A stretch of DNA of 64,000 bases from Mogibacterium diversum_A (GCF_938028775.1 NZ_CALIZG010000024.1:62001-126000), one strand, 5' to 3'; numbered from the stretch's first letter, positions 9,101 to 18,073 are shown. Notes: generated by a model from the letters alone, not told the origin. Program-made: numbers and translations.

Positions 9101-9562
9101 CCAGAAGTTCTTCTTCTTAGTATCCTTAATCTCTATTTCGAACACAGTTCCTGATACAGCAACCTTAGTTCGAGCACCAGAAATCTCTGCAAGATTCTCA
9201 TAAGCAGTTTCAGCCATGGTAATTCTCTTGCCAAGTATTATCCCATTATTATTCATTTTTGGATTCTCAGCAGGCTTGCTATTTGCCCTTGATCCTTGTT
9301 GCTTGCTTTCTCCATAGCTCTCGTCATAGAAATAATTAAACTTAACATCATTTATATTTCCGAGTGATTTGATGAGTCTATCCCTCATGACACGCTCTAG
9401 TCTTGGCTTTACGTCAAAGTTTACGAGCATATCGAGTTCTAGCACTAATCCATCACTATCAAGAGATATGTTCTTGAAAGATAGTGTTAGCTCATCTGCA
9501 GGCTTACCAGCAGACTCACTTACCTCTTCTGAAGTCAGTATTCCATTAGGTACTTCAATCAT
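6101..9562 (-). CDS. polC: DNA polymerase III PolC-type alpha subunit lacking the 3'-5' exonuclease domain
   Basis: A 1153-aa replicative polymerase. Order: an N-terminal domain and OB fold (about 1-220), a PHP domain starting at RVELHAHTRMS (231-241), zinc-binding CPKC and CEKC (about 623-652), the palm with catalytic PDIDLNF (677-683) and LDILGHD (802-808), fingers, and a duplicated HhH region. Bacillus PolC is about 1437 aa and carries a DnaQ-like exonuclease with DVETTG inserted in the PHP domain. Here YGMEGYLYPDDD (296-307) passes through a short linker straight to YHIILIAKN (324-332), and no exonuclease motif is present. The PHP metal ligands HAH, TDH and DSH look retained. It follows ispG, the normal Firmicute order. 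SD GGAG lies 11 nt before the ATG. Confidence 0.95.
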   Translation of the reverse strand: MIEVPNGILTSEEVSESAGKPADELTLSFKNISLDSDGLVLELDMLVNFDVKPRLERVMRDRLIKSLGNINDVKFNYFYDESYGESKQQGSRANSKPAENPKMNNNGIILGKRITMAETAYENLAEISGARTKVAVSGTVFEIEIKDTKKKNFWVMTLRISRGPKAVAVKAFIKSKQEFDAVNELVSNGDEIIAQGDIRYDEYIHENVMIANSINKSVKSTRKETYDGQKRVELHAHTRMSENDGFNDVEEMVKQAAEWGQPAIAITDHGVVQSFPDAANTAKKLAKKGKNIKILYGMEGYLYPDDDAYDESGNINLSKKRNTYHIILIAKNLTGLKNLYKIVSYTHIDYFYRRPQLPRKVLDKYREGLIIGSACEAGEVFQAVLKGASDEELLKVASYYDYLEIQPLGNNHFLINSDRYPHVTSKQDLIDMNMKIVELGDRLRKPVVATTDSHYPDKESAIYRNIVMSMVGFNDTNSNSLYLRTTAEMLKEFEYLGDRAKEIVIDNTNLIASMTEEFQPVPDEKCPPSIEGADETLRESCYARAKSIYGDPLPKEVLDRLDTELNSIISNGYAVMYVAAQLLVEKSNKDGYLVGSRGSVGSSFAATMAGITEVNPLEPHYICPKCHDLKFTDHLDKYDTGFDMPDRVCEKCGTNMNKNGLNIPFATFLGFNGDKEPDIDLNFAGEYQPVAHKFVGEIFGEENIFKAGTVATIAEKTAFGYVKKYEENTGKSFSNSEELVLANGCTGTKRTTGQHPGGIIVVPADREIFEFCPVQKPANNRDAEFITTHFDYHKIDKNLLKLDILGHDVPQMIRHLQDMTGVDPLGIDIADKKTLSIFTSIDALNIVNPDDYEFKHGTYGIPEFGTNFTRGMLDAIKPKTISALIKISGFSHGTDVWTNNAEDLIKNGVATIDELISCRDDIMNYLMIKGVDKSNAFKIMEAVRKNKELKPEELDIMKEHGVPDWYVESCRTLKYLFPRAHAAAYVMMALRMAWFKVYYPSAFYCAWLSTKIDNFDVNVARGGVEAAKAALSSLNSEDDDTSAAKKKELKVVYEVIYELLSRGCEFSLPELGVSDPCMFNVVDDKIKIPFMAVSGVGRSAAISLAEAYKEGPFLSIDEVQRKTKLSSTNIEDLKACGVFDELPDSAQVSIFDM

Positions 9563-9586
9563 CGATTAATTTTCTCCATCAATGCA

Positions 9587-10660
9587 TTAATTCTTAGTCA
9601 TATCATTCGACACTATATCAATAAGAGTAGGAATCAACTCGTCTTCAGGCACCTTTGCGATTATCTCTCCATGGGCAAATACAAGCCCTTCCTTGTTGCC
9701 ACCGGCAATTCCGTAATCTGCCTCTCTTGATTCGCCCGGTCCATTCACTACACATCCCATGACCGCTATCTTGAGTGGCTTTAAACCGAGTAGCGCTCTT
9801 CTATCACCAATTTCTCTTAGGCTTTCTTCAGCTTCATTAGCCATCTCAATTAAATTGACCTCAGTTCTGCCGCAAGTCGGACATGAAACAATTTCTATGC
9901 TCTTCTCCCTAAGACCGACAGACTCGAGTATTTTACGTCCAAATATAACTTCATTTACCGGATCATCTGTAAGAGATACGCGAAGAGTGTCTCCTACTCC
10001 AGCGAGAAGCAATCCCCCGATCCCTACGGCCGACTTAAGCCTACCATTCTCAGGGGTTCCTGACTCAGTTATACCTATATGAAGAGGATGGTCTGTCATC
10101 TCCTTAACTAGCATGTGAGCGTCATAGTTCATCTTGACATTAGACGATTTAATAGATAGCACTAAATCATCAAATCCCATTCGCTCAATCTTGCTAAGAG
10201 TATCTATCGCACTCTCTGCGAGCGCAGCAGCTGTAACCCCACCATATTTAGCCAGTAGTTTTTTATCAAGCGAACCAGAATTAACTCCTACACGGATTGG
10301 AATTCCCTTGTTGCCAGCAGCTTCAACTACCTTAGCAACTCTATCATCGGCACCGATATTACCTGGATTGATTCTGATCTTATCTGCACCAGCCTCAATT
10401 GCCGCAAGTGCTAGTTTATAGTTAAAATGAATATCTGCTACGAGTGGCATCTCCGTCTCTTGACGTACTTTCGCAAACGATTTTGCCGCAGCTTCATCAG
10501 GAATCGCAACTCTTACTATGTCACAACCAGCAGATTCAAGTGCTTTAATTTGCGCAAGAAGTTTCTCGCTATCTCTTGTATCTACATTTGTCATCGACTG
10601 AATTGATACTGGTGCACCTCCGCCAATAAGAACTCTGCCGCATCTAACCTGTTTAGTCAT
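9587..10660 (-). CDS. ispG: 4-hydroxy-3-methylbut-2-enyl diphosphate synthase (flavodoxin), GcpE
   Basis: I choose the ATG at 10658-10660 (MTKQVRCGRVLIGGG), giving 357 aa. The open frame extends 29 codons further but overlaps rseP. IspG is the 4Fe-4S enzyme that converts MEcPP to HMBPP in the MEP isoprenoid pathway. Its cluster cysteines are visible in CPTCGRTEVNL and MGCVVNGPGE, and the TIM-barrel core has IRINPGNIG. It lies 19 bp after rseP and just ahead of polC. Together with dxr it shows that this organism uses the non-mevalonate route. Confidence 0.95.
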   Translation of the reverse strand: MTKQVRCGRVLIGGGAPVSIQSMTNVDTRDSEKLLAQIKALESAGCDIVRVAIPDEAAAKSFAKVRQETEMPLVADIHFNYKLALAAIEAGADKIRINPGNIGADDRVAKVVEAAGNKGIPIRVGVNSGSLDKKLLAKYGGVTAAALAESAIDTLSKIERMGFDDLVLSIKSSNVKMNYDAHMLVKEMTDHPLHIGITESGTPENGRLKSAVGIGGLLLAGVGDTLRVSLTDDPVNEVIFGRKILESVGLREKSIEIVSCPTCGRTEVNLIEMANEAEESLREIGDRRALLGLKPLKIAVMGCVVNGPGESREADYGIAGGNKEGLVFAHGEIIAKVPEDELIPTLIDIVSNDMTKN

Positions 10661-10679
10661 ACTACTACCTACCCATCTG

Positions 10680-11699
10680 TTAATGTCCCAATAACTTAGA
10701 CAAATCTTGCCATGTGATAAGCACAAAAAGTGCCATGAGAATGGCAAATCCTGCTAAATGCATATATCCTTCCACCTTAGTAGAAATCATATTCCCAGTA
10801 ATTTTTCTAATCAGAACAAATATAATTCTTCCACCATCGAGCGCCGGAAAAGGCAAAAGATTTATAATCGCCATATTTAGACTGATAAGAGCAACCAGAT
10901 ATAAATACGATAAAGTTCCAGTATGAGCTGTTTTGTTCACAAGGCCTGCCATTCCCACAGGACCTGTCACGCTATCTCTATCTATCCCCTTATGCACCAT
11001 CTGCCTAAGCGCACCTAGCATCTGGCTGTTAAGATTCCAAGTGACCTTCACGCCTTGACCTGCACAAACAAAAACATTGTGTGATGCCCTAGATACTATA
11101 CCGATTACTAGCCTTCCATCCTTGTCCTTAGTCGGTGTAATGGTATATGCATGATTCTTTCCATCACGCTCTACTACAACCTTCATCGCTTTACCGTCAG
11201 TATTCTTAGAGATTGTTGTCACAGTGTCTAACCATGATGACGTTTCTTTTCCATCTATAGATGTTATTCTATCACCAGCGACTAAACCTGACGTCGCTGC
11301 TGGCGAACCTGAAACCACCTTATCTAGGGTATTAGTCGGCACCCCAACATATATGGTTATTATAATCATCAAAATTAATGCGACAAGCACATTAACAGCA
11401 GCACCAGAAGCTAAAACAATTAATCTCTGCCAAGCTGGCTTATTGTTAAATGCCCCCTCTTCATCACTTTCTTCATTCTCCGCTTCCATCGCACAAAAAC
11501 CACCTATAGGAATGGCTCTTAGTGAATATTTCGTCTCGCCCCTGTCTTTACTTGCGAGAAGTGGTCCCATGCCTATTGCAAACTCATTTACTTTGATATG
11601 AAAGATTTTAGCCGTTATCAGATGCCCAAATTCATGAGGAACTGTGATTATCATGAGCATCAATATTGTCAGAATTACCGTTAGTATCATATAAATCAC
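10680..11699 (-). CDS. rseP: RIP metalloprotease RseP/RasP (site-2 protease)
   Basis: A 339-aa polytopic zinc protease. The catalytic HEFGH (residues 22-26) lies in the first membrane helix, a PDZ domain follows in the middle (GLVAGDRITSIDGKE), and the second metal-ligand motif is NLLPFPALDGGR near the C-terminus. These enzymes cut transmembrane anti-sigma factors and remnant signal peptides within the membrane. It is two bases downstream of dxr and in the conserved cdsA-dxr-rseP-ispG order. Confidence 0.94.
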   Translation of the reverse strand: MIYMILTVILTILMLMIITVPHEFGHLITAKIFHIKVNEFAIGMGPLLASKDRGETKYSLRAIPIGGFCAMEAENEESDEEGAFNNKPAWQRLIVLASGAAVNVLVALILMIIITIYVGVPTNTLDKVVSGSPAATSGLVAGDRITSIDGKETSSWLDTVTTISKNTDGKAMKVVVERDGKNHAYTITPTKDKDGRLVIGIVSRASHNVFVCAGQGVKVTWNLNSQMLGALRQMVHKGIDRDSVTGPVGMAGLVNKTAHTGTLSYLYLVALISLNMAIINLLPFPALDGGRIIFVLIRKITGNMISTKVEGYMHLAGFAILMALFVLITWQDLSKLLGH

Positions 11700-11701
11700 T
11701 T

Positions 11702-12850
11702 TTACTTAAAGAGCTCTTTTGCCCTAGCTCTCGCTTCCTTATCAATCTCTAAAATATCTTCAATCGTCTGTGGTTTCACCGACTTATGTTCATCCATCAA
11801 TCTGCGAAGCGATCTCTGTATGTCGAGAAAATCTATCTTACCATCTAGAATCATCGCTACGAGCTCTTCATTTGCACCATTAAGCAGTATTGGATAACTA
11901 CCCCCTTTTTCAATAGCCTCATATGCCATAGATAGGCATTCGAACACATTTGTATCAGGCTTTTCAAAGCGGAGTGTTGAACCTTCCGTGAACATGTTTA
12001 AGCTCTTACCGGAGTAATGAAGCCTACTTGGATATCCAAGCGCAAGGCTTATCGGAATTCGCATGTCTGGAAGCCCGAGTTGTGCGATAATCGAAGTATC
12101 ATCAAACTCTACCATCGAGTGAACGATGCTCTCTGGATGAACATGAACGTCAATCTTATCGGGCTCTATATCAAAAAGCCATCTTGCTTCAATAACTTCT
12201 AACCCCTTATTCATCATTGTAGCTGAATCGATGGTGATTTTACGCCCCATGCTCCACTTCGGGTGATTTAGTGCTTCCTGTAAAGACACCTTCTCAAGCT
12301 GCTCCAGGCTATATCCTCTAAATGGTCCACCAGAAGCCGTGAGTAAAATCCTCCTCACCTTTCTTCCGCTATTCCCTTCTAAGCATTGAAAGATTGCACT
12401 GTGTTCACTATCCACTGGGAGTATTTGTACGCCTTTCTCAGAAGCAAGTTTCATAATCAAACTACCCCCTGCAACAAGTGTCTCCTTATTAGCAAGTGCG
12501 ATATCCTTTCCCGTCAAAATTGCCTCATAAGTAGGTGCCATACCACTTATTCCCATCAAAGCATTGAGTACGATATCAGCATCAACCTTAACAATTTCTC
12601 TTAATCCATTGTCACCAATATTCACTTCAATAGCAGGAAAAGCCGCACTCACTTGTGCGGCTGCTTCTTTATTTCCAACGCATACAGCTTCTGGTTTAAA
12701 TTCCTGAATCTGTTCTATCAGACTATCTATCCTGTTTTTGCAAGTTAGCGCCACAACCTTGAACTTATCTGGATTCTCTCTAACTATATCCAAGGTCTGA
12801 GTTCCAATTGAACCCGTACTACCGAGCAAAATTATTCTCTTTATTCCCAT
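11702..12850 (-). CDS. dxr: 1-deoxy-D-xylulose 5-phosphate reductoisomerase
   Basis: 382 aa, normal length. The N-terminal NADPH-binding motif is LLGSTGSIGTQTLDIV. The catalytic region shows ALANKETLVAGG, PVDSEHSAIFQC and LTASGGPFRG, with metal ligands in the PVDSEH segment. It converts DXP to MEP, the committed step of isoprenoid synthesis, and together with ispG it supplies the undecaprenyl diphosphate made by UppS upstream in the same gene string. The gene starts 15 bp after cdsA. Confidence 0.96.
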   Translation of the reverse strand: MGIKRIILLGSTGSIGTQTLDIVRENPDKFKVVALTCKNRIDSLIEQIQEFKPEAVCVGNKEAAAQVSAAFPAIEVNIGDNGLREIVKVDADIVLNALMGISGMAPTYEAILTGKDIALANKETLVAGGSLIMKLASEKGVQILPVDSEHSAIFQCLEGNSGRKVRRILLTASGGPFRGYSLEQLEKVSLQEALNHPKWSMGRKITIDSATMMNKGLEVIEARWLFDIEPDKIDVHVHPESIVHSMVEFDDTSIIAQLGLPDMRIPISLALGYPSRLHYSGKSLNMFTEGSTLRFEKPDTNVFECLSMAYEAIEKGGSYPILLNGANEELVAMILDGKIDFLDIQRSLRRLMDEHKSVKPQTIEDILEIDKEARARAKELFK

Positions 12851-12865
12851 TTTTCCTATCTACCC

Positions 12866-13648
12866 TTAATGAATAAAAAATACCGAGAAATAATATACAA
12901 AAGGTGCAACGAAAAGCACACTATCGAATCTATCTAGTATTCCGCCATGACCAGGTATTATTTTGCCATAGTCCTTAATTCCCATCTGTCTTTTAAATGC
13001 AGAAGCCGTTAAGTCTCCAGCCATCGATACCGCACCACCGAGAACACCAATAATCGCGCACTGCACTACGATATCCGGCATGACGAAGTAACCAAATAGA
13101 GCAGAAAAAATCGATGCCCCTGCGAGTCCTCCAATTGCCCCTTCAATTGTTTTCTTCGGGCTGAGGTTAGGTGCCATCTTATGCTTTCCAAATGCCATAC
13201 CTGAAAAGTACGCCATAATATCAGCTCCAAATGCAGCTATTAAAACGAGCCAAGTTAGATGTTTATATCTAGATGCATCAATAAGCACTATGAAATATGG
13301 AAATAGCACAACATATACTATACCTGTAAGTGTAGCGATTGAATCGCTAATTCCGCGACTCTTGATATCCCATCCATAAACTAGGCTCGCCATAACTGAA
13401 GCAACAAGCCAAACTCCAACAAAATCCGATACATTGCCAAGTGTAAGGTATCCCGCATATAAGATAACGGCCATAGCAATGGCAATCTTACGCGAAGGTC
13501 TAATATCACAGGCATTGAATCCATCAAAGAATTCTTTTACTCCAATTACCGATATTAGGAGCGCGGCTCCTACAAGCCAGATACCACCAAAATAAAGTAC
13601 TGCGAGCAGCGGCAACATCACTAGTGCCGAGATAATTCTAGTTTTCAT
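12866..13648 (-). CDS. cdsA: Phosphatidate cytidylyltransferase
   Basis: A 260-aa, strongly hydrophobic protein with about seven to eight membrane segments. The family signature appears at the C-terminal side (SPKKTIEGAIGGLAGA, then MGIKDYGKIIPGHGGILDRFDS). CdsA makes CDP-diacylglycerol from phosphatidate and CTP at the membrane. Its ATG overlaps the uppS stop codon by one base (TAATG), so translation is probably coupled. Confidence 0.95.
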   Translation of the reverse strand: MKTRIISALVMLPLLAVLYFGGIWLVGAALLISVIGVKEFFDGFNACDIRPSRKIAIAMAVILYAGYLTLGNVSDFVGVWLVASVMASLVYGWDIKSRGISDSIATLTGIVYVVLFPYFIVLIDASRYKHLTWLVLIAAFGADIMAYFSGMAFGKHKMAPNLSPKKTIEGAIGGLAGASIFSALFGYFVMPDIVVQCAIIGVLGGAVSMAGDLTASAFKRQMGIKDYGKIIPGHGGILDRFDSVLFVAPFVYYFSVFFIH

Positions 13649-14391
13649 TACTTATCTTCCTTTTCTCTCCCGCCAAATCGCCTCTTACGATGTGAGAATT
13701 TCTCAATCATAGCCGTAAACTCTTCTGGTGAATAATCTGGCCACAGTGTGTCAGTAAACATCATTTCACTATAAGCAGCTTGCCAGATTAAGAAGTTTGA
13801 CAGTCGTTCTTCACCACTCGTTCTTATGATTAAATCTGGATCAGGAATATTCTTATGCAGGACACCAGTATACAGATGATTTGATACCTCATCCTCTGTC
13901 ACATCAACCGAAATCCCTTCATCTGCAAGAGCCTGTCTATCAATTATAATCTCGTTGATAGCCTTAACAATCTCATCTCTACCGCCGTAATTTAATGCAA
14001 TATTGAATACGAGTCCATCGTTACCCATTGTCTTGTCAAGTAGTTCATCTATCGCTCTTACGGAATCGCCTGGTAGCATATTATAGTCACCAAGTATGTT
14101 GATACGAACATTATTCTTAATAAGCTCTTTTAACTCTGAATCCACATATTTAATTATAAGCTTAAATATACCAGAGACCTCTTCTGTACTACGCTTCCAG
14201 TTTTCCGTAGAAAAAGCATAAACTGTTAGGTACTTAATTCCAAGATTTGAAGCGGTGATAACTATCTGTTTCATCGCTTGCATACCTGCATTATGCCCGA
14301 ATAGACGAGGTCTGTTCTTGCTCTTAGCCCATCGCCCATTACCATCCATAATAACAGCTACATGCGTGGGTAATTTACCAATCTCTAACAT
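13648..14391 (-). CDS. uppS: Isoprenyl transferase (undecaprenyl diphosphate synthase)
   Basis: 247 aa with the cis-prenyltransferase motifs: VAVIMDGNGRWAK with catalytic Asp16, GHNAGM, FSTENWKR, and near the end RTSGEERLSNFLIWQ plus the short LWPDYSPEEF element. It elongates FPP with IPP to the C55 carrier lipid for peptidoglycan. A terminator-like hairpin lies between frr and this gene, so expression may be partly uncoupled from pyrH-frr. Confidence 0.95.
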   Translation of the reverse strand: MLEIGKLPTHVAVIMDGNGRWAKSKNRPRLFGHNAGMQAMKQIVITASNLGIKYLTVYAFSTENWKRSTEEVSGIFKLIIKYVDSELKELIKNNVRINILGDYNMLPGDSVRAIDELLDKTMGNDGLVFNIALNYGGRDEIVKAINEIIIDRQALADEGISVDVTEDEVSNHLYTGVLHKNIPDPDLIIRTSGEERLSNFLIWQAAYSEMMFTDTLWPDYSPEEFTAMIEKFSHRKRRFGGREKEDK

Positions 14392-14404
14392 CCTGTAACC
14401 TCAT

Positions 14405-14435
14405 AAAAAGCAAACGTGACCTAGGCCACGTTTGC
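14405..14435 (-). terminator. Intrinsic terminator-like hairpin after frr
   Basis: A perfect 9-bp stem (GCAAACGTG / CACGTTTGC, 14410-14418 and 14427-14435) with an 8-nt loop is followed in the minus direction by TTTTTAT. It lies within 51 bp between frr and uppS, genes in the same direction, so it probably acts as a partial terminator. Confidence 0.75.
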
Positions 14436-14441
14436 TAAGAA

Positions 14442-14990
14442 TTATACTTCCATTACTTCCTTGTTTTTACTTTCAATGATAGCATCGATTTCCTTAACAG
14501 CCTTATCTATCTTTTTCTGAACATTATCCAGTTCACTCTTGCAGTCATCTTCAGTAATTTCATGTGCCTTCTCTTGCTTTTTAAGCTCTTCGTTTTCCTC
14601 ACGTCTTATATTGCGCACTGCAACTTTTGCATCCTCTCCAAACTTCTTGACATGTTTAATCAGTTCCTTGCGTCTCTCCTCAGTTAGTTGCGGAATTGTA
14701 AGTCTGATTACCTTTCCATCATTGGATGGATTTAAGCCTAAATTCGCTTCATTTATAGCATGCTCAATATCCCCAATTGAACTTGCATCAAAAGGTGCAA
14801 CCATGAGTGTGCGTGGATCTGGTGTTGTGATGTTGGAAAGTGACTTTAGAGGAGTCGGTACTCCATAATAACTAACCATTACCTTGTCGAGAAGTGCTGG
14901 ATTTGCTCTTCCTGCTCGAACTGTGTTCAGGTTCTCTTTAAGAACGTTTTTAGTAACTTCAATCTTCTCTTCTAAGCTCTTCTTAGCCAT
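14442..14990 (-). CDS. frr: Ribosome recycling factor
   Basis: 182 aa, the usual RRF length. Diagnostic segments are VRAGRANPALLDKV near the N-terminus, IRLTIPQLTEERRKEL in the middle and the coiled C-terminal KKQEKAHEITEDD region. RRF splits post-termination ribosomes together with EF-G. SD GGAGG is 7 nt before the ATG. It sits 60 bp after pyrH, the standard neighbour. Confidence 0.97.
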   Translation of the reverse strand: MAKKSLEEKIEVTKNVLKENLNTVRAGRANPALLDKVMVSYYGVPTPLKSLSNITTPDPRTLMVAPFDASSIGDIEHAINEANLGLNPSNDGKVIRLTIPQLTEERRKELIKHVKKFGEDAKVAVRNIRREENEELKKQEKAHEITEDDCKSELDNVQKKIDKAVKEIDAIIESKNKEVMEV

Positions 14991-15050
14991 GATTTCCTCC
15001 GTGATAGTTAATATAAATTTTTAAATATTGCCAAACAAAGCGATGAGTAA

Positions 15051-15755
15051 CTACTCTACTAGAGTACCTATATTCTCACCATTTATAACTTTCATAAGCC
15101 CGCCTTCTTCTGCAAGTGCGAATACATATAACTTAATGGAATTGTCCTTGCAAAGAGTTGCTGCAGTTAGATCCATAACTTTTAAATCCTTCTCAACGAT
15201 ATCCATATACGTCAAGTGTTCATATCTAACAGCGCTTGGATCAAGCTTTGGATCCGCAGAATATACAGCATCAATAGCCTTTGCCATGAGAATAACCTCG
15301 GCGTCCATCTCAGCTGCCCTAAGAGCAGCAGTCGTATCTGTTGAGAAGAACGGACTTCCAGTTCCTCCGCCGAATATTACGACCTTACCCTCCTTCAAAT
15401 AATCGAGAGCTTTGCGCCTAGAGTATCCTTCAGCCATATCCCTAATCTCAATAGCTGTCATAACTTTTGCTTCGCAGCCGATTGAGAGAAGTGAATCCTG
15501 TAAGGCTAAGGCGTTCATAACTGTGGCAAGCATACCCATGTAATCGGCAGTAGCCCTATCTATACTTCCACCGGTACGACCACGGAAGAAATTTCCTCCA
15601 CCGACGACAATAGCTACATCAACACCATTCGCTCTGATTTCCTTTATCTGCTTAGCGGTCTTGAGAGTCACATCTGGATTAACCCCAAATTTATCTTCTC
15701 CAGCAAGCGCCTCGCCACTCAGTTTAATCAAAACTCTTTTGTACTTAATACCCAT
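15051..15755 (-). CDS. pyrH: Uridylate kinase
   Basis: A 234-aa hexameric UMP kinase of the amino-acid-kinase fold. Motifs: KRVLIKLSGEAL at the N-terminus, IVVGGGNFFRGR (nucleotide binding), DYMGMLATVMNALALQD, and IFGGGTGSPFFSTDTTAALRA. It phosphorylates UMP to UDP in the cytoplasm and is normally feedback-controlled by UTP and GTP. It is followed by frr as in most bacteria. The presence of sppA just upstream is less usual. Confidence 0.96.
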   Translation of the reverse strand: MGIKYKRVLIKLSGEALAGEDKFGVNPDVTLKTAKQIKEIRANGVDVAIVVGGGNFFRGRTGGSIDRATADYMGMLATVMNALALQDSLLSIGCEAKVMTAIEIRDMAEGYSRRKALDYLKEGKVVIFGGGTGSPFFSTDTTAALRAAEMDAEVILMAKAIDAVYSADPKLDPSAVRYEHLTYMDIVEKDLKVMDLTAATLCKDNSIKLYVFALAEEGGLMKVINGENIGTLVE

Positions 15756-15773
15756 GATAACTCCTTATGATAT

Positions 15774-16802
15774 CTATTTTTTGATGTCCGCTAGGTACAT
15801 AACTGTAAACTTGTTACCGTCTTCAGATAGCTCAATGAGTTTCTGATATTCTGCTGCTTTACCGCTGCTGCTCTTTGACTGTATGAACTGCTGCAGCAAA
15901 TCGTATACACGCTCTTCCTTTTCTGGTTCCATATAATCAAAGGAAACATCCTTCATCCCTTTGAATGTTCTCACGGTTTTAAAGAAATCCTCCTCGTTGC
16001 ACACACCATCGATTAGACCGAGTTCTTTGGCTTGACTAGCTGAATAGACACGTCCATCCGCAATCTCTCTCACTCTACTCTCGGACATATTACGGCCCTT
16101 AGCAACAATCCTAACAAATTGATTATATGCTTCATCTATTAAACTCTGAAGTATTTCACGTTGCTCATCTGTGAGTTCAGTTGTCATGCTGCCCATAGCT
16201 TTATTTCGGCCGCTGGTAATCGTATTGGTCTTAATACCGAGCTTATCTAGCAAACCTCTAACATCATAGAGAGTCCCAGTCTTAACACCTATTGATCCGG
16301 TCCATGTATTTCGATTAGCATAAATCTTATCTCCAGCCATCGCGATATAGTATCCACCAGATGCGGCCTGGTCTTGAAAATAGAAATAAACTGGACGCTT
16401 TGTCTCACTCTTATACTTCATGAGTTCCTCGTATAATTCGTCAGATGTATAAACACTACCACCTGGAGAATTAACTCGGATGACAATACCTTTATTAGAT
16501 GAATCATCAATCAGTTCATTGATTGTATGCATCGTCCAATTGTGATCATAAGTAGCCCTCGCACTAACATCGCCAATTTCGCCCTGAACATCTAGAACGG
16601 CAACTGAATTTCCTCCAAACGAACTTTTTCCAGAAACGGAGCTGAACCTAGCCCCACCAATATATGCGAGCGTTGTGAGCACTATACCTACAGTCAGCAT
16701 AAGAACAAGGACTATTATCACAGCTATAAGCCATGAATTCTGGCTCTTTGTAGCTTGTCTAATCTTACCGCCGTAATTATCCTTGATATTATTATCTCTC
16801 AT
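15774..16802 (-). CDS. sppA: Signal peptide peptidase SppA (S49 family)
   Basis: 342 aa. A cytoplasmic N-terminal stub of about 20 residues precedes one membrane helix (WLIAVIIVLVLMLTVGIVL). The single S49 domain that follows contains VRVNSPGGSVYTSDEL (oxyanion region), the serine in DQAASGGYYIAMAGDKI, and TWTGSIGVKTG with the usual GSIGV. Firmicute SppA is half the size of E. coli SppA and forms octamers that degrade remnant signal peptides. The initiation region is weak (AGGG 8 nt upstream). Confidence 0.92.
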   Translation of the reverse strand: MRDNNIKDNYGGKIRQATKSQNSWLIAVIIVLVLMLTVGIVLTTLAYIGGARFSSVSGKSSFGGNSVAVLDVQGEIGDVSARATYDHNWTMHTINELIDDSSNKGIVIRVNSPGGSVYTSDELYEELMKYKSETKRPVYFYFQDQAASGGYYIAMAGDKIYANRNTWTGSIGVKTGTLYDVRGLLDKLGIKTNTITSGRNKAMGSMTTELTDEQREILQSLIDEAYNQFVRIVAKGRNMSESRVREIADGRVYSASQAKELGLIDGVCNEEDFFKTVRTFKGMKDVSFDYMEPEKEERVYDLLQQFIQSKSSSGKAAEYQKLIELSEDGNKFTVMYLADIKK

Positions 16803-16880
16803 ATTGTAATCCCTATATCCTATATATTAATCGATTAAGTAAATGTATAACTAACCATATGTTAGCAAATATCTCAATTA

Positions 16881-18068
16881 TTATCTAGGTGTTATATCAA
16901 TAACTTCTGCTGAATCTACTGCTGCACTAACAAGAGCCTCTACATCTAGTGCTTCTTCGGACTTTTCAATTTTACTTAACTTTGGCTTTGTAACAGGATG
17001 CTTAGGCAAGAATACCGTGCAGCAATCTTCATAGGGCTGAATTGAGATATCATACGTTCCAATCTCCTTAGCCTTATCCATAATATCCACTTTATCCATG
17101 GCTATCAGCGGTCTCATAACCGGCATCTTAACCACACTGTCAGTAACTACAAGCGCTTCCGCAGTCTGACTAGCAACCTGCCCGAGGTCTTCTCCAGTTA
17201 TCAGCATCATATCCTTCTTTCGAATCGCAATACTCTCGGCTATACGCATCATGAAACGTCTAACGAGTAGCGTCGTCTCCTCTTCAGGGCAGTTTTTTAC
17301 AATTTCTTCCTGAATCGGGAGAAGGTTTACAACATGCATTCTAATGGTTCCCATATATCCAGCAAGTGTCGCACAGAGATCCTCGACTTTCTGCTGGGCA
17401 CGAGGACTGGTATAAGGATATGAATGGAAATGAACAGCCTCGATCCTCATACCACGTTTCGCCATCATAAATGCTGCCACTGGACTATCTATGCCTCCAG
17501 ACATTAGGATTAGCCCTTTGCCATTCGTCCCAAGAGGTAGCCCACCAAAGCCTTTTATCTTATCCCTAAATATATATGTACCTTCACGGCGCACATCTAC
17601 ATATAATTCACAGTCAGGATTATGAACATCCACAGACAAAACCTTGCACGTTTTAAGAATCTTAGCTCCCACTATCCTGCCAATCTCTGGTGACTGTATA
17701 GGAAAAGTCTTATCAGCACGCTTTCCTTTTACTTTGAAGGTCTTAATTCCCTCTTTCTCTATAAGCTCCATCATGAACTCTGCTGCAGCTTCGCCGATTT
17801 TCTCGATATCTTTTTCCGCTTCAACGGCTGGACTTACTGAAGCAACACCAAAAACCTTTGAAACTCTTCTTATTACATCTTCTCTATCAATTTCCTTAGG
17901 AACCTTTACAATCATGAGTCCGTCATTCCACCTCGATTCTGTATTTTCATACGAAGTAAGAACCCCACGAACTCTCTCAAGAAGCACTCTCTCAAAATAT
18001 GGCTTATTCATGCCCTTAAGCGCAACTTCTCCACATCTAACAATGTAAATATTTTTCTCGTTCATCAT
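16881..18068 (-). CDS. thiI: tRNA 4-thiouridine synthase ThiI (no rhodanese domain)
   Basis: 395 aa. Order: an N-terminal ferredoxin-like and THUMP domain (about 1-170, with GEVALKGMNKPYFE), then the PP-loop ATPase domain with LMSGGIDSPVAAFMM, and C-terminal PYEDCCTVFLPKHPVTKPK. The short form lacks the rhodanese domain of the E. coli enzyme, as in Bacillus, where a dedicated cysteine desulfurase passes sulfur directly. That partner is encoded immediately upstream. ThiI makes s4U8 in tRNA and could also serve ThiS, encoded 15 kb away. Two adjacent ATGs exist; the second (18063-18065) is better spaced from AGGTG. Confidence 0.94.
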   Translation of the reverse strand: MMNEKNIYIVRCGEVALKGMNKPYFERVLLERVRGVLTSYENTESRWNDGLMIVKVPKEIDREDVIRRVSKVFGVASVSPAVEAEKDIEKIGEAAAEFMMELIEKEGIKTFKVKGKRADKTFPIQSPEIGRIVGAKILKTCKVLSVDVHNPDCELYVDVRREGTYIFRDKIKGFGGLPLGTNGKGLILMSGGIDSPVAAFMMAKRGMRIEAVHFHSYPYTSPRAQQKVEDLCATLAGYMGTIRMHVVNLLPIQEEIVKNCPEEETTLLVRRFMMRIAESIAIRKKDMMLITGEDLGQVASQTAEALVVTDSVVKMPVMRPLIAMDKVDIMDKAKEIGTYDISIQPYEDCCTVFLPKHPVTKPKLSKIEKSEEALDVEALVSAAVDSAEVIDITPR

Positions 18069-18073
18069 AACAC

